Of a stretch of DNA of 64,000 bases, positions 31,514 through 41,603 are shown in pieces. Each line of letters starts with the position of its first letter. Within the stretch, counting starts at the first letter, position 1. The notes under the pieces were generated by a model that saw nothing but the letters and a program-made list of their open reading frames with translations, did no database searches and was not told the origin of the DNA. The translations under genes and the position numbers were made by a program. This stretch comes from Pseudogymnoascus destructans (lineage: Eukaryota > Ascomycota > Leotiomycetes > Thelebolales > Thelebolaceae): the NCBI RefSeq assembly GCF_001641265.1, contig NW_020167521.1, positions 744,001-808,000 of the forward strand, given 5' to 3'.

Positions 31514-31889
31514 ATGGCAGCCGTTGTTCTTATGGCAATCGTTGTATTGCCAATGATGGGCTACCAGAAATATCGGAAGTAAGGCCCACGTTGAGTCTGG
31601 CATCTCTGCGGTGCAACAGGTACTGACCATGTCTGCCAGGCACAAAGCTCGCAAGGCTATGAAGAAGGAGTTGGGGGCGCAGCCGGAACCACCAGGGGGA
31701 CATCAAGCATTATGGGAACAATTCGGAGATCACCCGCCTTCATATGATGATGCAGTCGGCTCTCATCCGTCTCCGCCATATTCATCGAATAGACCACCGG
31801 GATATGTCCAGCGGACTTCCGGCAATCGCGGGCTGCCAGTTGGGCATCTCCCTGGTCCATATTTATCTCCGACTGCTGTGGCTTTATAG
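31514..31889 (+). CDS. small single-pass membrane protein
   Basis: Two exons, 31514-31578 and 31640-31889, joined at KYRK-HKARKAMKKEL; 104 residues. The N-terminus is one hydrophobic segment (AAVVLMAIVVLPMMGY) followed at once by a basic cluster (KYRKHKARKAMKK). This fits a signal anchor with a cytosolic tail. The tail is Pro/Tyr-rich with a PPSYDDA motif, a PPxY-type site that can bind WW domains of Nedd4-like ubiquitin ligases (inference). The function is unknown; short fungal proteins of this layout are common. Confidence 0.65.
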
Positions 31890-32254
31890 CGGGATAATCT
31901 CGGATGAGAAGGACGAAACGACCTTAGTTGGGGGAGTTAATGAATTATGATGCTGGCTAGCAAATAAAGCTGGCACCCTCAGCTGGGCAAAACCACTTAA
32001 GTTTCCTTTGGACCTGCGTCATTAATGGCTTTTATAAAATTAGTATTATCTCGACATAAAATTAATAAAAATAACACTTATACCTCTTATATTTATCACA
32101 TCAATAAAGTTGTGCGTGAAAGCGGGGGGGGATATTTATATTTCCCCATCAGCTCATGTTTGCTCTGTTTGCCCCAAACCACCCAAGAAAGACCACCTCG
32201 AATCCCCCCCCCAGCTCTACCCCTCCAAGCTACCAGCCCACCACACACCTCAAA
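31890..32254. other. intergenic region
   Basis: 365 bp between the small membrane protein gene and prefoldin subunit 4, both on the plus strand. AT-rich around 32030-32110 (ataaaattaataaaaataa). Likely a 3' end and a promoter. Confidence 0.5.
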
Positions 32255-32887
32255 ATGATGCAGAGACGCATGGTACATACATTCCCCTCTATCCCCGGTC
32301 AATATCCCTACTTACTAACATACCCCCAGCTCTCCAAGGAAGACGAGGCGGCAACAGGGGCCGACGAGGTCGAAGTGCGCCGCGAGGATCAGGACAAGAT
32401 CAACAAGTTCAGCAGGCTGCATCAGCAGGAATTGAATCTGGAGGATGAGTTGAGAGCGAAACACGTATGTGCGATCCTACGGATAGCTGGGTTGGAGTGG
32501 AGGAGGTGCTAATATGGGTTGCGCTACAGAAGGAGAAGGAGGATTTGGAGGATATCTCGAATGAGCTTGAGCTTGCGGACGAGGAGGACATGATACCGTA
32601 CGCCCCTCCCTATCTCCTTTCCCTGAGCTAGGGCTCTACTTGCCGCCCTGCATATCCCCCGTACGAGACCGAACTAGACTAACGTGCCCAATAGCTACCA
32701 AATCGGCGACTCGTTCATCTCGCTTCCCCTCCCCGAGGTGCAGGAGCTCCTATTCACAACTTCGATGAGAATCGAAGAGGAGGTCTCGGTATTAGAAGAG
32801 AAGCTGGGGACGATCAAGGAGGGGATGCAGGAGCTGAAGGTGGAGCTGTATGCGAGGTTTGGACGGAGCATCAACCTTGAGACATAG
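32255..32887 (+). CDS. GIM3: prefoldin subunit 4
   Basis: Four exons: 32255-32272 (six codons), 32330-32464, 32530-32597 and 32695-32887; all phases close, giving 137 residues, the normal size for the family. Prefoldin is the hexameric cytosolic chaperone that passes nascent actin and tubulin to the CCT chaperonin. Subunit 4 is a beta-type subunit. It shows two long helices around a beta hairpin: VRREDQDKINKFSRLHQQEL, then EDLEDISNELELADEEDM, then the hairpin IPYQIGDSFISLPLPEVQEL and the C-terminal coiled coil EEEVSVLEEKLGTIKEGMQE. The junction IPYQIGDSFI is highly characteristic. Confidence 0.95.
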
Positions 32888-33103
32888 AGCAGGGTGGGGG
32901 GAGCTGTAAAATATATATCCACGTTGAACATACGCGGTTCTTGTGGGGCGTGATTCAGTCACCATTATGCTATCTACAATGTTCCTTGAGTGATGGCGCA
33001 TTGCAAGGGGGGCTGTAATCGCGATTCAAAAAGTGTGTTTCTGATATTATAGAAAACCCAATAACCCCAATACCCTCAAGGCTAATTAACAGAACTTTCA
33101 TAA

Positions 33104-34705
33104 CTACAATAAGCCATCACCCCCTATCATACCCTCTCTCCCAAGGCGGACTATATTGTTTAATGGGTGGTAGCTCTTTGTCGAGGTAGACCTTACTAAA
33201 ACGCCCTGAGTTTTGTGCCTTATGACCCGAGTCAACTTGTCGAGTAGCCTTCGCCTTAGGAGACTGGCAGATTCCATCCCACGTAGTGCAATAGCCTCCG
33301 TTGAAGCTCCGCTGTTTGAGATGTCGGCTAGGTTTGACTGATTGCTAGGACTCCTTCCATGGGACGAGTTTGGAACCGGTATTTTAGAAGTGCTGTGTGG
33401 TTTTGAGTGTCCAACGAGGCGTTTGAATAATACTCTCATAGGTGGTATGGCACCGCAGATAACAAGAAGGTTGGTCTCAACGTATGTCCAGGCCCAAGGT
33501 CATGACTCAGCCCTGGCTCGAAGTCAGCATATGTATATAAAAAAAATGTGGGCTGAACTAGAGATTTCTCGTAGGGAATAGATGCTTACAGGTCACATCA
33601 AACGACTGATAAAAGATATGATACACGAGAACCGATCTTATAATACCACAGATGCAGACACTAGTAGGTGAGCCACGTTCCAACAGAACAAGGGGGGTAG
33701 CAACTAACATGAATCCAACGCCGAAGATTGCCCCGAGACCGTATTTGTCTCTTTTAGGCATCTGCAGTTGCAGGAAGAGAAACATTGGCAGCATAGCGGC
33801 AAAAAAGTCCGTCACCATGCTTATACATGCGTTACTGAATGGTGCTGAACGCTCATACAGACAAGAGAATTTTTCTGTGTAGGGGTCCGGATATGAGAAT
33901 TGCAGCCAGTATGAGCTTATCGGTCGACACTGGAGAACCAACAGAAGAACGAAGGCGACTCCATACAGGGTTTGGGCGGCGATGGCGGCATTAATGATAT
34001 AAAGGAAGGCCGGCCTTGAAACTCCTGCAATCACTCGTTTGTATAAAAGCACAGCTGAAAGCTTGCTGAAAGTGGTGGAAATAACAAAGCTAGGTATAGA
34101 TCAGACTCGTATACTATTTCAAACGTGGGTAGGTAACATTGAAAATAAATATCAATTACATACAGAAGCTGAACAATCCAATTATGCTACACCAACAATC
34201 TCATCAACACGGCGTGAAAAAGGGTGTATTAGGGGATCTAGGGTGATTCACTAACATATTGTCTCCCAGTTATCTCGTCGAGTGGCACATCCCAGATGTG
34301 TCTAAACCAACGGAATTTGGTCTCAGCTATATTCCTATCAGTAAACAAAACTCGGCGCAATTGTTGCTTTGGGGCCTTACTAAGTATTAAAAGTCCTGCA
34401 ATTCCAACTGTGGGAACCTAACAATATTTTAATCAGTATCCAGAGACTCTACGTGCCAGATCATCGATCCCCAGAGTGACAGGAAAGGCGCATACTATGC
34501 ATAGGACCAGCATCACATCGTCCGCCCCGAACTGTTGTTGATACCCTATCCGCACCCATACTCGCGCAAGAACGGAAGCTATCGCCAAAATGGTGGATAT
34601 TATAGTAACCACGAGCAATTGATTGCCTTTGGTTTCAGGGTCGGTATAATTCGGCTTCGGCCACGTCAGAAAGACCTCCTTTGTCGGATGGAAGCCGCCA
34701 GGCAT
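33104..34705 (-). pseudogene. fungal rhodopsin-domain (PTH11-like) membrane protein with in-frame stop
   Basis: Exons read leftward: 34453-34705, 34256-34407, a 23-nt exon 34164-34186, then 33590-34089, with a final block 33104 to about 33512. The protein shows several membrane segments and landmarks of fungal integral membrane proteins with a rhodopsin domain: FGADDVMLVLCIV, RHIWDVPLDEITGRQY, WIVQLLFVISTTFSKLSAVL, LLQCRPISSYW, and CLYERSAPFSNACISMVTDF. The micro-exon restores HNWIVQLLFV across two introns. In the last block the conserved WAWTYVETNLLVICGAIPPM frame is preceded by TGA at 33500-33502. No acceptor lets splicing avoid it while keeping that segment, so the gene looks broken or truncated. 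The first intron is the least certain. Confidence 0.7.
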
Positions 34706-36240
34706 ATTTGAAAGGAATCGCAGTGGGGGAAAAAGGTAAACAATACACGCACATGATACCGACCAAGAGATATGTCAGACCCAGACTTAATATACAACCT
34801 GACAGCGGACCCATCTCCGTGAATTGTGGAAAGGGAGGCTAAGCCTTTGCCTTCTTGTAGATACCTGCATGCGGGGTGCATTATTCTGCAGTGCATTGAC
34901 CTCCGTTTCATGACCTTCAAGAGGATCAATCACTCATACGGATTACGGACCTAAGAAATCAACCAATGCAGCGTCTGAAGAGAGGGTCGAGCTCGTTGTG
35001 GCGTGCGTGGTAGCAGCAGCCGATGGCAGGACTGGACAGTTGGAAGGGATTCGTGCAACAATAGGCAGGGCGTGCAGGAACGTGATTTCTTCACATGGAA
35101 CAAGGGGGTTAGAGCATGGCAAGAAGTTCTTCATGCGATTTGACATGGAACAAGGGATTTGGAATAGTCCGATGGTTTCTTGGGAAATATCTTGCCATGT
35201 TTGTCTACTACGACACAGCAGCTTGGTGAGAAGGGCCTTTTGGGGTTTTAAGGGCAGCATGTGGCGGAGAAAGTAAGGGGATAGGCTGACGACATAGGGG
35301 ATAGTGGGAGGCCCAGGCACACACACCCACACTCGAGTAACTTAGTTTTAGTCACTGATATGAGAAAGATGACAGAAGAATGCCGAGGCCCAATACCATG
35401 TGTACAGAACATTGTAGACTATCGAGTTGACTCTGACACTGGAATAGGTATTCAGCGGTCTCGAATGCAACATTGACAAAGGAAGGCCCCGGCCGCTAAG
35501 AGGTGCGGGAGCGGGGTAACTACAGTACAGTAATCACTGCCTATAGGGGACGGACGGGTCGGTTCGAGTTTTGCCTTCCTGTAAATAGAGTTTCTGCTAT
35601 ATGAAGTAGTTTGTTAGAGGTAATTGCGGAATACCGGGAACTACACACGAATTTGTGTGGTAATCCCCGACAACCGTAATCAGTCTCTTCGGGCAACGGA
35701 GCAGAAGCTTCATAGTAGAGGGTTTTAGCAACCTGACCATCGGGCTTAAGACCAAGGCCGGAAGAAGAAGGTGCCAAGCCACTATATGGCAGCCTAGGCT
35801 TCGTTGGCGATAGTAATTGTAGACCCCAGTAGATAGTATTAGCTAGGTCTAAAGTAGTAATATAAGAATACTGTAATACCCCCTAAGTGCCTCGGATTCT
35901 ACCGATTTTGGCAGCCAACAGTAGCAGTTGCTATTCTACTAACGAACTGCTATTATTGGCGCTTTCGGGATCGCTAAGAAGAAGAAGAAGAAGATGGGTG
36001 TGGCGAAGGAGAGGCACTAGTAAGTATAATAATGGAGTCTGGCTAAGACTGCCAATGATAACGGCATCTTCAACTCTATCACCACTTACTAATTGCTACG
36101 CTTAGAGCGCTAGGAGGGGGTTCTATAGTGAGGGAGAAGCAGGTTGATAACCTGCTTCTCCTTCATTATAAGAAGCATTGCTGCCTAAGCGAGGAAAGAA
36201 GCCTCACCCCTAGCCCCTATAGCACCCTAGTGCTCCTTCC
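34706..36240. other. gene-poor interval before the LTR cluster
   Basis: About 1.5 kb. An open frame of 129 codons at 34943-35332 (minus) has no recognisable domain and a poor start; another at 35541-35777 is equally weak. It contains a 13-bp perfect hairpin (36133-36161) and an AAG-type run at 35981-35994. Function not visible. Confidence 0.45.
36133..36161. repeat. perfect 13-bp inverted repeat with 3-base loop
   Basis: ggagaagcaggtt, then gat, then the exact reverse complement. It lies about 80 bp before the first LTR copy. Confidence 0.85.
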
Positions 36241-36485
36241 TGTCATACTGACATTCGTTGCACTCAGGTTGCTATCAAACTCAAGAGTAAACTTAGAAAT
36301 CTCCTCCTCAAACCTACAAGTCACTATACATATTTTGGCTTATCACACCAACAACAAGAGCAATACTACTCAACGATTGCTACAACCCTCTATGATTCAT
36401 TACATGTCATTGCTCCTTAGTTACTGGGCTGATATTACCACATAGCATATCTCTACAACCCTCTATGATTCATTACATTACATTA
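36241..36485 (+). mobile_element. LTR copy 1, truncated (subfamily II)
   Basis: Begins with the LTR start tgtcatactgacattcg. After about 245 bp it breaks off in the internal repeat (ctatgattcattacat), where the next LTR starts. It carries the subfamily II sequence with tctatgattcattacat units. Confidence 0.85.
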
Positions 36486-37393
36486 TGTCATACTGACATT
36501 CATTGCACTCAGTTTGCTATCAAACTCAAGAGCAAACTTAGAAATCTTCTCCTCAAACCTACAAGTCACTATACATATTTTGGCTTGTCACACCAACAAC
36601 AAGAGCAATACTACTCAATGATTGCTACAACCCTCTATGATTCATTACATGTCATTGCTCCTTAGTTACTGGGCCGATATGACCACATAGCATATCTCTA
36701 CAACCCTCTATGATTCATTACATGACATCACTCCTTAGTTACTGGGCTAATACTACACATGACATATCTCTATCAACTAGAGGCCTAGGAACATGAACGA
36801 TAGCTCCAAAAGCTTTTACAACCATCTATGATTCATTACACGTCATCGCTCCTTAGTTACCCACAAGATTGGTTAAGTTATGACATAATTTGTCTATAGG
36901 GGTACTCTGACCTTGGACCTCCTTTCACTTCCTATAGGCTAGGAACCTAGGAGATGGTTCTATGGGATTCTCTTACGTCGACTACAGTTACCAAGCCTGG
37001 TTAGTTATGGAAAGTCTTGGAAAATGAGAGAACTACACTCCTTTAGCATAAATAGGATTGCTCTTTACTTAAGAAAGGGCAAGCAGACAATACAGTAAAT
37101 CAACTATCACATACTTCCACGTCTTTTCCAAGCTTCCAAGCATTCATCTTGTTACTCCTTGTTTCTGAAAAGTCAGTGAGGTGCTAACCTCTGACTTACC
37201 CCTGAGTTCTCAGACTCAACATTTGTTGCAACTTGTCTAAACCACTTCACCACATCATACACCTGATTGCTGCATTGTGGAATAGTCTAAGCTACAACCC
37301 TTTGGCTCTGTTTCCTAAGACAGTGTGTTGTCTTAGTAAATTCATCCCTTCCTTGGGTGGCTAGATGTAATGGTGGGTGCACCCACCATTACA
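36486..37393 (+). mobile_element. LTR copy 2, full length with palindromic 3' end (subfamily II)
   Basis: 908 bp from tgtcatactgacattca to ccaccattaca. Contains tandem internal units of the type tctacaaccctctatgattc plus cattacatgtcattgctcc. Its last 28 bases are a perfect palindrome (tgtaatggtgggtg followed by its reverse complement), unlike other copies, which have ttctcatatct at that place. No 5-bp duplication was found (flanks catta and ataga). Confidence 0.9.
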
Positions 37394-37803
37394 ATAGACT
37401 GGAACCTGGCTAGAATACTAGTAATTGTTAGTTTCAGTTGTATGAGTATATTGTTATAAATAATCACTTTGGTCACTAGCGCCAGCATAGTAAACTTGAT
37501 TGACATTGAATCTATACACAAATATACACAGTAATTCAAAGCTGGCTACTAAACAGAAATCTGTCTAGCTGTAACCAGCTTTTGGCACTTAATTGCCAAA
37601 AGCAGATGATTCTTCGTCATTTAGAACAGGGGGTGGTAGGAGAGCAGCAGGGTTAAATCACCAGCAGCTTGGCACCTTCCTTTTCAGGCATTGGTCAAGC
37701 CGACAGTTAGGTTGCTAAAACCCTCTAGTGGCTTTTAATAGCCTAGCGCCACTGTCTGACTCGTGAGCCAACCAGGAAGCTAGACAGTCCCCTCTACCCC
37801 TAA
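37394..37803. other. non-LTR sequence between LTR copies
   Basis: 410 bp that follows the 3' end of LTR 2 and precedes LTR 3. The position fits the leader of a retrotransposon. A TGG-starting stretch (tggaacctggctag) begins 7 bases after the LTR and could be a primer-binding site, but I cannot match it to a tRNA. An 8-bp hairpin (ttttggca / tgccaaaa) lies near 37580-37603. No gag or pol coding sequence was seen. Confidence 0.4.
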
Positions 37804-38039
37804 TGTCATACTGACATTCGTTGCACTCAGTTTGCTATCAAACTCAAGAGCAAACTTAGAAATCTCCTCCTCAAACCTACAAGTCAACATACATATCTTG
37901 GCTTATCACATCAACAACAGAAGCAATACTACTCAACGATTGCTGCAAACTCTTCTACTACATCTGTTTATGCTACATACATCACGGCATATCATTTGGA
38001 CACTCATTGAACAAGTTATTAAGAAAATCTCCTCCTTAA
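37804..38039 (+). mobile_element. LTR copy 3, 5' fragment (subfamily I)
   Basis: 236 bp from tgtcatactgacattcg to the aaaatctcctcctta point, where LTR 4 starts abruptly. It matches the solo LTR at 10284-11219 (for example tctgtttatgctacatac and catttggacactcattg), not copies 1, 2 or 4. Confidence 0.88.
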
Positions 38040-38933
38040 TGTCATACTGACATTCGTTGCACTCAGTTTGCTATCAAACTCAAGAGCAAACTTGGAAATC
38101 TCCTCCTCAAACCTACAAGTCACTATACATATTTTGGCTTATCACACCAACAACAAGAGCAATACTACTCAACGATTGCTACAACCATCTATGATTCATT
38201 ACACGTCATCGCTCCTTAGTTACTGGGCCGATATTACCACATAGCATATCTCTACAACCCTCTATGATTCATTACATGACATCACTCATACTACCACATG
38301 ACATATCTCTACCAACTAGAGGCCTAGGAGCATGAACGATAGCTCTAGAAGCTTCTACAACCCTCTATGATTCATTACACGTCATCGCTCCTTAGTTACC
38401 CACAAGATTGGTTAAGTTATGACATAATTTGTCTATAGGGGTACTCTGACCTTGGACCTCCTTTTACTTCCTATAGGCTACGAACCTAAGAGATGGTTCT
38501 ATGGGATTCTCTTACGTCGACTACAGTTACCAAGCCTGGTAAGTCATGGAAAGTCTTGGAAAATGAGAGAACTACACTCCTTTAGCATAAATAGGATTGC
38601 CCTTTCCTTAAGAAAGGGCAAGCAGACAATACAGTAAATCGACTATCACATACTTCCACGTCTTTTCCAAGCTTCCAAGCATTCATCTTGTTACTCCTTG
38701 TTTCTGAAAAGTCAGTGAGGTGTTAACCTCTGACTTACCCCTGAGTTCCCAGACTCAACATTTGTTGCAACTTGTCTGAACCACTTCACTACATCACACA
38801 CCTGATTGCTGCGTTGTGGAATAGTCTAAGCTACGACCCTTTGGCTCTGTTTTCTAAGACAGTGTGTTGTCTTAGTAAATTCATCCCTTCCTTGGGTGGC
38901 TAGATTCTCATATCTGGTGCACCCACCATTACA
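38040..38933 (+). mobile_element. LTR copy 4, full length (subfamily II)
   Basis: 894 bp, TG...CA, ending tctggtgcacccaccattaca. Closely related to LTR 2. Immediately followed by an inverted LTR, forming the left arm of a large fold-back. Confidence 0.9.
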
Positions 38934-39840
38934 TCTAGCCACCCAAGGAAGGGATGAATTTACTAAGACAACACACTGTCTTAGGAAACAGAGCCAAAGG
39001 GTTGTAGCTTAGACTATTCCACAACGCAGCAATCAGGTGTATGATGTGGTGAAGTGGTTTAGACAAGTTGCAACAAATGTTGAGTCTGAGAACTCAGGGG
39101 TAAGTCAGAGGTTAGCACCTCACTGACTTTTCAGAAACAAGGAGTAACAAGATGAATGCTTGGAAGCTTGGAAAAGACGTGGAAGTATGTGATAGTCGAT
39201 TTACTGTATTGCCTGCTTGCCTTTTCTTAAGGAAAGGGCAATCCTATTTATGCCAAAGGAGTGTAGTTCTCTCATTTTCCATGACTTTCCATGACTAACC
39301 AGGCTTGGTAAATGTATTAGAAATCAAGTGCGACCCACAACTATCTTGCTAATCATGTAGCGAATGTAAGAGAATCCCATAGAACCATCTCTTGGGTTCC
39401 TAGCCTATAGGAAGTGAAAAGGAGGTCCAAGGTCAGAGTACCTATAGACAAATTATGTCATAACTTAACCAATCTTGTGGGTAACTAAGGAGCGATGACG
39501 TGTAATGAATCATAGAGGGTTGTAGAAGCTTCTAGAGCTATCGTTCATGTTCCTAGGCCTCTAGTTGGTAGAGATATGCCATGTGGTAGTATTGGCCCAC
39601 CCCCTTAAGGAGGAGATTTTCTTAATAACTTGTTCAATGAGTGTCCAAATGATATGCCGTGATGTATGTAGCATAAACAGATGTAGTAGAAGAGTTTGCA
39701 GCAATCGTTGAGTAGTATTGCTTCTGTTGTTGATGTGATAAGCCAAGATATGTATGTTGACTTGTAGGTTTGAGGAGGAGATTTCTAAGTTTGCTCTTGA
39801 GTTTGATAGCAAACTGAGTGCAACGAATGTCAGTATGACA
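38934..39840 (-). mobile_element. LTR copy 5, inverted (subfamily I)
   Basis: 907 bp in inverse orientation, nearly identical to the solo LTR in element A but lacking its outermost 29 bases. Those 29 bases are supplied only once, by LTR 4. It ends at gtatgaca, where the transposase relic begins. Confidence 0.92.
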
Positions 39841-40662
39841 CGGAGGCATCCTTACAATCCATACTGTTGAACTCCATCACTAATGTATTCTAAGGTTTTC
39901 GGAATTTGAGATATGATTTTGAGTAAAACACCTTAGTTGTTTAGCAGTTCTAATAAACCAAATTGGAATTTTATCACTCCTATCTTCATTGTAGTAGAGG
40001 TTAGCTGTAATTCAAGTTTTGTCAACCTTTTTACTAAGCGATGAAGTTGATAATCCTAAGTTTGGTAATTTTCTCTAATAAAATCTAGTCTCATCCATGT
40101 TGTAAACATCACAAGGTAGGTATTTCGCTTTAACTTGGATGCTGTCCATCTGCTATGTTACTTCTATTGTGATTTCCGCAGAGCTTGCCTCTCTAACTTT
40201 TCTTCAGTAGTGGAGATTATGTCTTTTCTTAAACCCTTCAAGCCATCCTTCACTCCATGTAGGGCAATCTTGTCTGTAGTATTGTGGTAGCCGTGTCTAG
40301 AATTATGTTGCTTTTATCTATAGAAGATCTCCTATAACAATGCCATGAGTAGCATCAAATCGTAAAGCACATTCTGCTAGAGCTTTCTCTAACACTTCCC
40401 ATTTTAGTTTCCTTGTCTTCTTGGTATTATTGAATGCTTTTGTAGAAGTAGCAGTATCGACAAAGGCATATGTTAAGGATAGTATTTTACTTGTAGTCAA
40501 AGAGTTCAAAGTATGTCCATGTTGATCATTCTACCAAGTTGAAGCATCTGCTAACGTCTTCTTTGTGCTCTAAGTTGTAGGATTATGGTACCAAGCTCGT
40601 AAAGCTTGCTTTTGTACATTTGTAATCGAGATTCGAGGCTTTTTAGGTGGTGGAGGTGCCAT
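39841..40662 (-). pseudogene. JRK/pogo-type transposase relic with RIP-like nonsense mutations
   Basis: Reading leftward from ATG 40662 (MAPPPPKKPRISITNVQKQA), 274 codons stay in one frame with no indel up to the LTR junction. The frame carries about eleven stop codons, all explained by C-to-T or G-to-A changes (CAG/CAA/CGA/TGG to stops). Recognisable parts are a psq-like helix-turn-helix (QKQALRAWYHNP), a CENP-B-type domain (WEVLEKALAECALRFDA, WSEGWLEGFKKRHNL) and the start of the DDE catalytic region (YNMDETRFY, then IPIWFIRTAK). The C-terminal half is missing beyond the LTR. The pattern suggests repeat-induced point mutation. Confidence 0.88.
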
Positions 40663-40969
40663 TTTCTATACCGGAAGTTGAGGGTCTTGGCCGGGATTTT
40701 GGTATAAGAAGGTTTCCGTTATTACCATACAAAATTCGCGTGTGGGAAGGGGTTCGGTATTAGGACGTTTCGCTACAGCCGAGTCCGCTATAGGCAGTGT
40801 AGTAGTCTGACAATGCACGCAAACGTGAAACGAACTAAATTGACGGCACCCGCGGCTTTCGAGCCCTATACTAAATATCAATCTAAAGGCCCTTACAGAG
40901 CCCGAGCCTCCAGACAGTAGCTTTCTGCTTTCCAGTTACACGCCGGCGAGCCAAACTCCTCCAATATAT
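40663..40969. other. short intergenic region
   Basis: 307 bp between the transposase relic and the DUF1304 gene stop. The first part may be the 5' terminus of the relic element. No gene seen. Confidence 0.4.
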
Positions 40970-41332
40970 CTACCCCAAATACACAGCTAAACCCGCAATA
41001 GCAGCCGGCACGCTCTGAATAAAGAAGATCTTCGGCATCGCAGTCAAGCCCCCATAAATCCCCGCAGCACCGACCAGCCCCAAGAAGAAGAGTTCAATCT
41101 GCGTCGCAAATTCTGGCACGGGGTGCACTAATCCCCAGAAGAGTCCAGCGGCCAGGAAACCGTTGTAGAGACCCTGGTTGGCGGCAAGGATTTTGGTTTT
41201 TTCGGCGATGTCGGGCTTGAGGCCGAAGGCTTTGAGACCATGGGGTGTAGTCCAGAGGAACATCTCCAGGACGAGGATGTAGACGTGGAGTAGGGCCATG
41301 AAGGCTACTAAGAGGGAGGACAGCGATGCCAT
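40970..41332 (-). CDS. DUF1304 family membrane protein
   Basis: Single exon, 120 residues, the usual length for this family. Four hydrophobic segments: SLLVAFMALLHVYILVLEMF, GLYNGFLAAGLFWGLV, IELFFLGLVGAAGIYGG and IQSVPAAIAGLAVYLG. The motif LHVYILVLEMFLWTTPHG and the ANQGLYNGFLAAGL signature are diagnostic of DUF1304 proteins, found in bacteria and fungi. The function is unknown; it is expected in a membrane. It shares no operon-like context, and its neighbour LHS1 is transcribed the same way. Confidence 0.9.
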   Translation of the reverse strand: MASLSSLLVAFMALLHVYILVLEMFLWTTPHGLKAFGLKPDIAEKTKILAANQGLYNGFLAAGLFWGLVHPVPEFATQIELFFLGLVGAAGIYGGLTAMPKIFFIQSVPAAIAGLAVYLG

Positions 41333-41603
41333 TGTGCTGTAGGGGCGATGGTAGTGGTAGCGAAGTTGTTTAAGGGCAAGTAATTTTGAGGGTTTTCAAT
41401 CGCAGGCCGTTGAGATTGTGGGATATTTAAAGAGTCTAGAATCCTCTGTCACATGTGAATTAAATTCGGAACAACCGGGTTTATGTCACGTGCTTGGATT
41501 TATGCTATGGGGACAAATACAGTAGTCTTGTGTCATGGTATACATTTACTACTTCTAACATGCCCAGGCAGCTGTGTCGTGGCATGGGGGTTATTTACTA
41601 CTT

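Noticed and set aside
34943..35332. 129-codon open frame considered as an N-terminal exon of the rhodopsin-domain gene
   Set aside because: That gene has a good ATG at 34705, and no splice join or domain (such as CFEM) supports the upstream frame.
37394..37803. Interval considered as gag/pol of the retroelement
   Set aside because: Too short, and no protease, reverse transcriptase or zinc-knuckle motif in any frame.
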